Below, in pieces: positions 55,115 through 64,000 of a DNA stretch of 64,000 nucleotides. Location of the stretch: contig OZ345378.1 of assembly GCA_977006965.1 (NCBI GenBank), positions 1,178,001 to 1,242,000 on the forward strand, written 5' to 3'. This DNA comes from Phymatolithon calcareum (lineage: Eukaryota; Rhodophyta; Florideophyceae; Hapalidiales). Made by a program: the position numbers and the translations under genes. The first letter of the stretch is position 1. Every line of letters begins with the position of its first letter. Below the pieces are notes generated by a model. The model searched no databases. It worked only from the letters and a program-made list of their open reading frames with translations, and had not been told where the DNA came from.

Positions 55115-57114
55115 CTAGTCCTCGGTCGAGCTCCCCCCCTCCGACACGGAACCGAGTCCCGGCTGACCGCGCGTAGCGCGAAACCGGGCTCGACGTCGGA
55201 CAGCACCCTCGTCATTGGGAACCCACCACCGGGGCGTCTGCGTCCCCACCGGTCGCACGAAGCGGCCGTTCACGCGGCGGCGCCGGCGACGCTTCGTCGC
55301 CCGCCCCAGCGGATCGGTCACTGCCGCACCTTCCGGCGCCGCCTTTGCAGCGCGCATCGCGCCAGCTGCGACCCGAGTTGCGGGATCGTCCCCCAGTCCC
55401 CGTCTCTCCAAACCGGCCACGTCAGCATCCCCAGGCGTGGGAGCGAGAAGCCGCTTAACTCCGCCACAGTGCGAGTGCCCTGACGAAACCGGGCGCGGCG
55501 GGGTCGCAACGGGCCGGACTGGCGTACTACGCCTCTCCTTCCCCCCCACGGGGCTTTTCGACGCCTCGCGCCAGAGCGGGACCACGTGTTCGGCCGCTCT
55601 CTCAGGGTCTTCCCCGGGCGGGGACGGCATCCGGGCCCGCGGCGGTGAACAGTCTGCAACCCCCACGGGCCCGGCGGCCTCCGGAGAAAGGCCCGTCGGA
55701 TCCTCGAAAGGAGTCTCTCAATCCCCGCCCACGGGATGGCCCGCGGGAGCAAGGGGGCGGTTGTCTATACGCCGTTGGCGCTGGTCCTCGCTGAGGCATT
55801 CTCGGCGCCACGGGTCGAATAACACGTAATCCCCTCCGGGACCCACCTGTCCAGGGCAGAACCCGGACGGAAGGTCGCGTTCGCGCGTACGCTGTGAGCC
55901 GGGAACGGTGCGCCAGTCCACCCCATCTAAATGGGTTAACAAATCCATCAAGTCGGTTAAGTTGCGCGCGGAGCCCAGGACTGGGATTAGGCTACTGCCC
56001 AAAAATCGGGGCCGGGTCAAAATCCACGGCGGCACCCACCACAGGCGGAAGTTGCATAGACGTCCCACCGCCACACGGCCACGTACATCGCCACCCGCTC
56101 CGTGCGGAACACGACCCACTCTGGGCTTGACGGCGACGCCAACAGCCGATCCACGCGATAGGTCATCACCGGCGGCATGGCCAGGCCGTAGAAACCACGG
56201 CAGGTCGCCATGTTCTCGCGGAAGAATCCGTCGACCGGGAGGTACCTGCCCTTGCGTGCCGCGGGGAGCAGGAAGTCCACCTCTTTGTTGTGATAATCCA
56301 AGAGAAACCCCCACGAGTTCATGCGCCGGTTCGCCCACCTCAAGTGTTCGAAATGGTCCCCGCTCGGGGAACTTGCCCGCCGAAACGGGAGGTATCGGAA
56401 TTCGCGCGGGAGCCGCGGGCCGAACAGTAGCGCGTCCCCGGACACGGGCGGGCTCGATCCCCACGACCGGGGGAAATGATCCATGAGCGAGGCCAGACGG
56501 CGGACGTACGCCACTTCACCCGCTGTGCGGTAGAACCAGACCGCCATCCCGTACTCAGCGGGGCTCCCGTACTCGGGGTAGCGAGTGGCCATGTCTCCCC
56601 CGAAGCGGGTACGTCTCACCGCAAGGATGCGGACATAATGGGCATGGGCGCGCTCGGCTGACAAGTGGTTGGCGACGATCACGTCAGCGTAGTGAACCGC
56701 CGCTCGAGCGGACCATTCCCAGGTACGGGTCGTCGAGATACGGTAACCCCGCAGTCCGAGCAACTCGCTACGGTGGTCGAGGTAGAGCGCCAAGAGACGC
56801 TCGTTCCGATGCAGGTCCGGGTGGTACCACGGTGCGACATGAAGCGCGACCTCATCACCAAGTATGTTCAGGTCCGCTAACGCCCGAGGACCGGGAAAGG
56901 ACCGTCCCTCGGCGTACACCGTGTCACTTTCCGCGTCGAGAAAGGGATCTCCGCCGACCTCCCCCGGCCGCGGGGCATACGGGTCCCGCCTACGAACTGC
57001 CCGAACACAGGGGCCGCCGGTTGATAGGGGTCCGTCATGGCGGTAAGGAACCGTCCGCAAGGAGATGCGCAGCCACACACCCTTCGCAGGGTTCCCCGTT
57101 GAAAATCCGCGCAC
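55115..57114 (-). CDS. Antisense coding-like module inside the chromovirus, unknown function
   Basis: On the minus strand a 365-codon frame (57114-56017, GTG at the ORF edge) has normal-looking composition with many aromatic residues (NSWGFLLDYHNKEVDFLLP, VWFYRTAGEVAYVRRL). Near 56017 coding character switches to a second frame. That frame continues from about 56020 to 55718 (LTDLMDLLTHLDGVDWRTVPG, YVLFDPWRRECLSEDQRQ). After one TGA (55718-55720) it remains open to 55115, with a basic nuclear-localisation-like patch RATKRRRRRRVNGRF. I recognise no domain. Sense-strand ORFs here are Pro/Arg/Gly-rich shadows. With one frameshift and one stop allowed, it would be about 660 codons. It may be a captured gene or an antisense accessory ORF of the element. 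Confidence 0.5.
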
Positions 57115-57360
57115 GGGATTTCAGAGCTTCGGCGGGACACCCGAGCACGGGAACCGCGCAGAAGCTGGTCGCCAAGAAGTCACGGCCGCGGGCTGTAGCT
57201 CTCAGTGACCCCACCCGGGGTAAAGTTGCAGCGCAGAGAGGCGAAGCGCGGATTCGACTCACCCTGCCGTCCGAACAAGGGAGCCGCTTCGCCGAAATGA
57301 TTTCGGCGCAGAGGACCGAATGGCGCGCGGTGATCCCCGTCTGCGGGAGGTACCTCCCTC

Positions 57361-57376
57361 TTGTGGCGGAGGGTGG
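57361..57376 (+). other. Candidate polypurine tract
   Basis: G-rich GTGGCGGAGGGTGG immediately precedes the 3' LTR, where plus-strand priming is expected. Confidence 0.5.
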
Positions 57377-58019
57377 TGTGATGCATGGCACCTGGGACGG
57401 GATTTCTGGGCACACTCTGATTGGCCGGGCTCTTGTTTGCTCCTGGAAGCGGTCCCTGTGGGGGTATCATACCCTTTCCCAATTTGGGGTTAGCCCATAT
57501 TGAAAGGGTAGTATTGCGCGTATACTTTGGGTTTGCAGTATGATAGTGTTAATGATCGTACCTTATTTTTCGGCATTACAGTGCCGCCCGAGGGGAATAC
57601 ATCCTGGACAGGGCGGCGCTCTTAGGTAAAGAAAGAACCAAGTTGGACCGTAGTCATCTTGCCTTGGACTTTCCCCACATGGGGATATCCCTTGCAGGTT
57701 CATCGACTCTGGTCCCGTGTCCCTACGCTTCCTGAAGCGTGCGTCTCCCCGGATCGGGCTCGTATACTTCACCCCTCCTCGCTCCTCACCTCGAGGCACC
57801 CCTCTCATCTCGTCGTTCCCATCTCGGGGTCTCGGCCAAGTGATCTCCGACCAGTGGGGCTGACTGCCCCCACACTGGGAAGCTTGCATCCTAGGCACTT
57901 CCACGCCAGAGCGGGCCCCCGACTCCTTACCACTATTCTCTGCTCTGCCACGTTACCATCCCTGTGTTTGGGGTTTGTTCGATACCCCTTCCTCGGGCCC
58001 TGCTCTTCGTTGCGCTACA
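57377..58019 (+). repeat. Chromovirus 3' LTR
   Basis: 643 bp starting TGTGATGCATGG, nearly identical to the 5' LTR. I count 6 substitutions and no indels by eye. Confidence 0.96.
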
Positions 58020-58024
58020 GGATG

Positions 58025-59074
58025 GAAGTCATACCCCTTCGTCCGTTTGGACGACGATGCTGTGGTTGTTCAGCTTCCGACCACGCAGTCGCGGTTCACA
58101 GTGAATAGTTGTCGTCCGGCGCGTATAGCGCAAGTAGCGAGTGACGGTGACCTGGTTCCGATTCCACAACCGTCTCCACCACCACTGGAACTGTTATCAG
58201 AGTTGAAATCGCCACAGGAACAAACAGTGGAAAGTAGTGGCGTGAATGATGGCGCGATGACCGAGATGAATGCGGGGGACGATATGGTTGAGAAATTTCT
58301 TCTCGATTTACCCTTAGTGCGCTCTGTTACCCCTCTGTCATTCCAGAGGATGCGAAAAATGCACGAAATTCCGAGCTGCAAGGACTTCTAGAGAAAGAGG
58401 CTGTTACGTTTGTACCAGAGGAAGAAAGTCATGGATTTTGACTTTATGGTTATCGGTTTGTGGATAAGATGAAGCCAAATAGAAAGACGAAATCGCGTTT
58501 TTGTGTTCAGGCGTTTAACGACCGCTCACATGGGCTTTTGACATTTTCACCGACGATTAAGAGACAGTAACTAAGGTCTCTGCTCTCTATTGGTGCCTCC
58601 CGCACGGTCGAAACAAGGGACGTGAGCCAGGCTTTCGTGCAAGCGGAGAGTGTGTTGCGCCGTCCTGTCTATGTGAAGGCCCCTCCTGAGTTTGAATTGC
58701 CACCAGGGTATGTTTTGAAAATTCTCCGCCCGCTTTACGGGATGCCTGAAGCACCACTGCACTGGTTCACAACGTATGTTGGGCACCACAAAGACCGCCT
58801 TTCCATGCTACAGCTATGCGGAGACCCATGTGTATTGTACAGTAAAGGGGGTTTGGGAATGACTAAGGATTATGCTAATGACAATAATAGACCTCGCAGT
58901 GTTGTTGGAATCCAAGTGGATGACTCAATTGTAATTGACAATGATATGTTTCGGCAATTGGAAGAGAAGGAAGCGAAAAGATTTAAAAAAAATAGAAGGT
59001 CATGGTCCAGAATGCGCCTGTACTTTTTAATATACTATTACTGTGGCGGGATGACAATGGCGACCTTTTGGTGA
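58025..59074 (+). pseudogene. copia reverse transcriptase region, degenerate
   Basis: Continues the interrupted copia frame after the chromovirus (GWKSYPFVRLDDD at the junction). RT motifs DVSQAFVQAE and LRPLYGMPEAPLHWF lie in 58622-59074. The catalytic box reads QVDDSIV, where copia elements normally have YVDD. There are stops at about 58389 and 58438 and a frame break before 58622. Confidence 0.85.
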
Positions 59075-59139
59075 AATGCGGTACCCAAAACTAACTGGAA
59101 AAGTTCAAAAGAAACGCTCTCGGATTTGAAGACTTTCGC

Positions 59140-59907
59140 TCTGTGCGAGCGCGATGCGCATATGTTGCACACTCCGCATGTCCTCTGATCATACACGACG
59201 TCGCGCGCTTATCGCAAGTAATTACTGAAACTTTCAAGAGTGGGGAGCACACCAACGACATACGACGCATAATTTCCGAACTGCCGCGATCTCCCCCATT
59301 GCGATATCATTCCACGATATGTGGCGATGTGGAGGTTGCCGTCTGCATTGACGCCTCGTTTGCGTCGAATGATGATCTGTCATCGCAGCTGGGCGTTCTG
59401 TGCATGTTGCGAGAAAAGTCGACGGGAAAGTGTAATATAATTCACTATGTTAGCATTAAGTCCAAACGAGTTTGCCGCTCCGTTCTTGTCGCAGAGTTGC
59501 TCGCGATAATTGAGGGATATGACATCGGGTTTGCGGTTCGACATACTTTGCGAGAATTGTACGGTAATGACTTACCTCTCGCACTGTACATAGACTCACA
59601 GTCCCTCTACCACCTTTCCGTGTCGTTGACACGGACTGGAGAGCGCAGGATGTAAATCGATTTGCAAATCCTGCGCAAAGCCTATGAGAAGCGGGAGATA
59701 ACAAATATATTCTGGATTGCCGGTGCCACCAATCCGGCCGACGGGTTGGCTAAGAGGGGCAAGAACAAAGCCCTCAGCACTCTTTTACATTCTGCTGTCT
59801 TTATGCTCGAGATGCAGTCCAGCATTCACAGTGACACTGAGCCCATCCGTGCCGTGAGGTATCAGTGGATTCACAAAGAAGATGTCGGCGGTGTGTGGTG
59901 TGATTGA
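59140..59907 (+). pseudogene. copia RNase H, degenerate
   Basis: RNase H acidic residues appear in VCIDASFAS, VAELLAIIEG, YIDSQSLYH and NPADGLAKRG. The frame has one stop (59653-59655) between the third and fourth motif. This is the typical 3' end of copia pol. Confidence 0.85.
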
Positions 59908-60802
59908 CTTGTGAGAATTGCCTAATTGTGAATCGCCTGATATAATTGAGATAGAAATTGATTCCGGGAGATTGAATGTTTGATATTTGTTAAGGACCTA
60001 CATAAGTGATTGCTATATAACAAATTATTTTTGCGGACTTGGCAGTATGTCATTGGATGATGCAAGTAAAAACCCATAATTCAGCACGTCTATGGAAGCT
60101 AATACTGCTCGACACAACGAAAACCAAAATCTTCTTCGCCTTCACGTTTTCTTCAACGCCATGGGCGAGATCTCTATTGTTTTCTATCCAGGGCTATTTT
60201 ACAGACAGAAGTAGAGTAATGGGTATCAGCAGAGTTGAAAAATGGCTGAAATCGACAAGTATTGGATGTAATATGGCCGAAAATGTTCTGTTTTGGTTGT
60301 CCGCGTGAAAACAGAGATTAAACCATGTTCGCATCTGGCGATTTTCCTGAATTTTTTTCAGGAGGTAGAAAACACAACTGCGTCAGACCTGAGAAGCTTT
60401 AAAGCTTCTCCAAATTAGTCCTTGGCGTCATTAACATCTCTAAAACTATGAGAATAAAAGCTTTTAATAGAGTGTTTTTACAATGCACGAGCTTTTCACG
60501 GCGCGACAAAAGAGAAAAGTTTCCCTAAAAATTATTGTACTCTGCAACGCGCCATTTTTTGCCTCTCTACATTTTATTGGATGGCGCAAGATGTTGTAGA
60601 TCGAGTCTCTGCACGACAATTCATATATAAATACGCGAGCGACAGAATTTCATTTTACACTTCTGCCACGCAAGTATTACTCTGGAGCAAGGCGTAAGTA
60701 CGTGCAACTAACCATTGTAGGAATCGATCCCCCATCAAGAAGATACAAGGTAATAAATGTAGCTTTGCCGGGTTCAGAGGCGAAACGCTAAAAGGAAGCT
60801 TC
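59908..60802. other. Intergenic, nothing recognised
   Basis: AT-rich flank with no copia LTR match. At 60694-60720 a GTAAGT...CTAAC...TAG string resembles an intron compressed into 27 nt. Confidence 0.4.
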
Positions 60803-62360
60803 TTGGTGTGGTATTCAGACAATCAGAAACGTGGCAGACGTACACTTGACTTCCAAGGGTATTGGAAAGAGCGTACTGGATTACAGATTCTGTCCCAGGC
60901 GCGACCTGCTTGTTCGTTGTGTAGAAGGAGGCGCATTCGATTCTACACTGCTGATGTTGATGTGGTTGAGTCATTGCACATCCTTGGCGCGCCAAACATA
61001 TCCGTTGGATGTGACATATGCCGAGAGTGCACAGTCAGCGTCAAAGAGGTACTTACATACCACAATGAATGCCGTTTAAAAGTACGTTAGTCCAATGGAA
61101 AGCAGAAACTCTTCGAATTTGATGCCTCAGAGCTATTCTAACTGTCTGAGTGTGTCATTGTGCATCTTCAGGTAGAGAGAAAGAGGATAAATACCGGATC
61201 TTTGATCTACTCTGTTGCAGCAGTCCTTCTGGATGCAAATGGCAATGAGATGGGTCCACTTTCGCCTAGTCAGAAGCTCTATGCTTCCAATCTCTCGTTG
61301 GACCGACCAGCTCCAGGAACCGCAAAAGCGCTTGCAGTGGCAAGTTTGTCTGCATCGGCTTCTCAAAAGCGATATCTAGAGCGCGCTGGTAAGACACGAA
61401 ACGTTTTGGATTCTGCTCGAAAACAGGTTCCATTGTCGAATTGCGGAGGTACTGCAGTAATTTTTGGCGGTAATTTACTGTGCACGAGCAAGAAGCATTG
61501 TGAGGAGACTTGTTCTGAGAGTGGCGGAACTAATCTTCCGGGTCGAATGAGAGAGCCAGGCCTAATTGAAGCTCGCAGTTCGGGTCAAAATGACGTCTTC
61601 ATCGATGCTGAGAAGCTAATGAATGATAATAACATCTCTTCTACGTTGCTGCATAGCAGCGCAGCTTTCTTGCACGAGGCACCACACAGGAAGTGTCCTA
61701 AATGTAACAAAGACAAGGCTTTCGGTCTTACCAGCACGGGGACCTATTTTAAAGAACAGAGGGTACGAGTACATTGCGCATCTTCTCTCTTATCTCATTT
61801 ATGGAACAAGCGAAAATGTTTTTTCAAAGGAAGATATGAACAAAATAGCGGAACTCGACACGGAGGCATTACAGAATCGAAGAACTGAAGAAAATATCTG
61901 AGGAGCAATAGAGAAAACGACGACAGCATGCTGATAGTCATGCAGATGAACTGCGCGTTTTCAGCGCGCCAGACGTTGACCTAGTTCCTTATGGTGCGTT
62001 CGTTCAAAAGGTGGTGCAGTACCTAGGGAGCACTGACCTCAACAACCGGTTTCTAAGCAGACAATGTCTACTGAAATGGCTGATGAGTACCGCACACATC
62101 CAAAATGTGTGGGTTGCAGCTTGCGGTTGGCTCTCTTCGCACAAGGATTTTGCAGAATCTGTAGGGCACGTACTAACCTTGTTCAAACGAATGGCTCTGT
62201 GCTGCAGCAGTGCTTTTCTGTTCCAGTTGATAGTACTAACGATGAAGGCAACTCTTTTTCCTATGATACAGAGATACTTCAATTAAAAAAAGTTCTGAAC
62301 GGTCTTGTTTCATGCGGAAGGGTACGTGATGCTAGTTACCCGACACTAGAAGGGATTTAA
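60803..62360 (+). pseudogene. Cys-rich zinc-finger-like gene, decayed, with at least one intron
   Basis: Exon-like frame 60803-61081 has CSLCRRRR and CDICREC pairs. A good intron follows at 61082-61171 (GTACGT donor, CTAAC branch, TTCAG acceptor; 90 nt), removing a TAG. The next frame (61172-61888) carries a Cys motif KCPKCNKDKAFG. Coding-like sequence continues in shifted frames (AHLLSYLIYGTSENVFSKED, VDLVPYGAFVQKVVQYLG) and ends with HPKCVGCSLRL...GFCRICRAR (62064-62360). The frame shifts suggest decay or unrecognised introns. No named family. It converges on the RecQ-like gene, only about 115 bp apart. Confidence 0.45.
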
Positions 62361-62475
62361 GCTCCTACACAAATAGTAAAAGAAGCGAGTTCGGTTACAG
62401 CGGAAGTAGTAGAAGCAGTTAATCAAAGTACTTTTATGTGTTCATTACGGTAATTCCTTTTATCAGAACAACTGT

Positions 62476-64000
62476 TCACAGCAGACGCGGGCCGCTTGGG
62501 CCGACAGTAACAGGACGAGAAAGGAGAGGCTCAGATTCAGTATGGCTGGTCCTCAATGAAACATATTTTTTCACAGTATATTGAAAATGTCCTTTGGTAG
62601 CCCACCATCGCAGCTTGTTCTCCTCTGCTATCAAGCAAGGAAGAACATGTTGAACTTGGGCTTCAGAGAGTGGACATGGTCGTGAGATGCCGTACTCTGA
62701 ATCTAGACAAATCCTTAAATCATGGCGGAGGCTCAAAACAGATCTCGAAGCGGTCATGGACATCTTCTCCAAAAACTGACTGATTTGCTTGTTCTGACTT
62801 CTGCGAATAATAAGAACAAGTGTATCCGGTGGTAATCTATCTATTCCAATGTGTCTCAACAAGATCATAACGTTCAAGATAGCTTTTGCAGTTGATGTGG
62901 CATCAATGTCAACAAAAATCGCATTTTGCTCTCGAGCTGAACATCCGCTACAATTTCCACAATCTTCCTTTGAGCTATCAACTCCTGGTGGTGTGAAGTG
63001 TGCTGAAACTTGCCGGGAAGCACACTCACCAAGCTGACTCCGTAGTGCGAGCAGTGCCATATGCGTAACTGCAACGCCACCAGACAAAACATCTGCGTCC
63101 CTTTGATTTCTCAACTCGATGCCGTCCCATCCAAATGCAAGTCCTCTCACATCATCTCCGCAAAGCTCTTCCGAAGCTCCATCACCAAAATTAGCATCAA
63201 TCTCTGCCTCTTCGGCGCTATCTCCTACTGTAAATACAGTGCCAATTCCGGAGAGACTGCCGACAAGCAGCCAGCCAGATATCTTTGTTGAAAGATTTTA
63301 GAATATAATGCATTCATCCTGCGGGCTTCCAGCTCCTCTCCCTGCACGACCTGCTCTCTGAGCAAGAGAGGAAACGCTTGAGGGCATATCTTCCATTATT
63401 ACACAATTCAGTCTCTCGTGATTAATCCCAAGTCCCACAGCCTCGGTTCCGACGAGGATGAGAATATGTTCAATTAGCCAGGAAGACAAGCGGATTTGTC
63501 GAAGGTCTTTTCGAACCTTGCTTGTGTACACATTACATTCAGGCACACCATCCTGCTGCCTGATAAATTCGGAAAGTTCACACGCTTTTCAAACACTCCT
63601 GCAATAGATTAGCGCACAATCATGGACTGGAATTGTTCGAAGTTTCTGAAGAATCTTTTCCCAAACATTCTTCCTGCTCGAGACACATTGAAACGTAAAT
63701 CTGAGATTACTTCGGTAGGTGCTTTTATGCACAGTTTTGAATGTAGCCACGGGGAGCCCAGTAATATGAGGAATACAGTGGTAAAACTGCCTTGAGAACG
63801 TAGCACTAAGTAGTGTACATGACACCCCTTTCATTAGAGTATCTTTAGAAAGCCAAGAAGGAAGCATACTGTACCCAGATCTCCACGAAGACCACTCATG
63901 AGCGCAATGTGCTTCATCAATAACAATCCTTTTCAATGTGAGTTTGTCCAAAATTCTGCGAAATTCATGTAAATAAGCCGTTTCGGGTGTTGTGAAAAAC
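62476..64000 (-). pseudogene. RecQ-like DNA helicase, partial, two in-frame stops
   Basis: One minus-strand frame is coding to the window edge, so the ATP-binding N-terminus lies outside. It reads FFTTPETAYLHEF, then the DEAH box IDEAHCAHEWSSW, LLSATFS (motif III), ALIYCRS (motif IV), TEAVGLGIN (motif V) and LAQRAGRAGRG (motif VI). The RecQ zinc-binding pattern C...HF...CGNCSGC follows, then about 120 aa without a named domain. The frame is interrupted only by TGA at 63589-63591 and TAA at 63298-63300. The protein is more like the divergent RecQ helicases of fungal subtelomeres and mobile DNA than like housekeeping RecQ/BLM; that comparison is from memory. Readthrough, introns or sequence error could remove the stops, but none is evident. 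Confidence 0.8.

Larger units (their letters stand above)
47182..58019 (+). mobile_element. Ty3/gypsy chromovirus, 10,838 bp, young insertion
   Basis: Two 643-bp LTRs (47182-47824, 57377-58019) with TG...CA ends differ at about 6 sites, roughly 1%. They are flanked by the 5-bp duplication GGATG (47177-47181, 58020-58024). Inside are gag, protease, RT, RNase H, integrase and a C-terminal chromodomain. A 2.8-kb segment between integrase and the 3' LTR is open on the minus strand. The element is clearly more GC-rich than the copia around it. Several frameshifts and stops interrupt gag and pol, so this copy is probably defective despite its youth, unless they are assembly errors in homopolymers. 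Confidence 0.96.
44164..59907 (+). mobile_element. Ty1/copia retrotransposon (degenerate), split by a nested Ty3/gypsy element
   Basis: Coding modules run in copia order: gag, Cys/His motif, protease, integrase (44164-47181), then reverse transcriptase and RNase H (58025-59907). The chromovirus at 47182-58019 separates them. The copia frame is continuous across the empty site when one 5-bp GGATG copy and the insert are removed. Several frameshifts and stops make it inactive. I could not find copia LTRs on either side, so the outer borders are unknown and only the coding span is given. Confidence 0.88.

Noticed and set aside
55215-56486. Sense-strand ORFs (204 and 192 aa) in the 3' part of the chromovirus
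   Set aside because: Pro/Arg/Gly/Ser-biased translation typical of GC-rich shadow frames; the minus-strand frames look more natural.
1-64000. CRISPR arrays, bacterial operons, rRNA genes
   Set aside because: No regularly spaced direct repeats, no ribosomal RNA-like sequence and no polycistronic layout were seen.

Overview
The window looks like nuclear DNA from a eukaryote with compact, mostly intron-free genes set among transposable elements. My best guess is a red alga of the Chondrus type. This rests on the overall style: long uninterrupted ORFs for conserved eukaryotic proteins, a cytosolic-type phosphorylase without a transit peptide, and chromovirus and copia elements. No marker gene proves it. 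I see no bacterial operons, tRNA, rRNA or CRISPR.

Layout. 0-1.3 kb: type I methionine aminopeptidase (+). 1.8-6.2 kb: decayed mobile DNA (hAT transposase relic, non-LTR reverse transcriptase relic, two halves of an unclassified repeat). 7.3-8.7 kb: Pho80/P-type cyclin (-). 11.5-12.7 kb: STE-like protein kinase (+) with a frameshift in a C13 run. 13.2-17 kb: repeats and small inverted-repeat elements. 18.9-20.1 kb: lipid-anchored hemerythrin-like protein (+). 22.5-25.1 kb: glycogen/starch phosphorylase (-). 27-32 kb: two copies of one non-LTR element (LINE-A) around an ORF that resembles a bacteriophage protein family. 32.4-33.8 kb: unknown gene (-). 34.6-36.6 kb: a hAT element interrupted by a LINE-B insertion, sitting on the 3' end of a membrane-protein gene (36.6-38 kb, -). 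39.4-40.9 kb: a second hAT copy and a small inverted-repeat element. 41.6-42.1 kb: small acidic protein (-). 44.2-59.9 kb: a broken Ty1/copia element split by a young, GC-rich 10.8 kb Ty3/gypsy chromovirus with two 643-bp LTRs. The chromovirus carries about 2.5 kb of extra antisense coding-like sequence before its 3' LTR. 60.8-64 kb: a decayed Cys-rich gene (+) converging on a RecQ-like helicase pseudogene (-) that runs off the window.

The host genes are single, unrelated housekeeping or signalling genes on both strands. The strongest structural results are insertion histories readable at base level: chromovirus into copia (5-bp TSD GGATG), hAT into a gene (8-bp TSD TAGGTGAC), LINE-B into hAT (11-bp TSD, with the second hAT copy as an unoccupied reference), and a CAGGGG-ended element family with 7-bp TSDs. 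The least explained items are the antisense module of the chromovirus, the phage-like ORF and the RecQ/Cys-rich pair.
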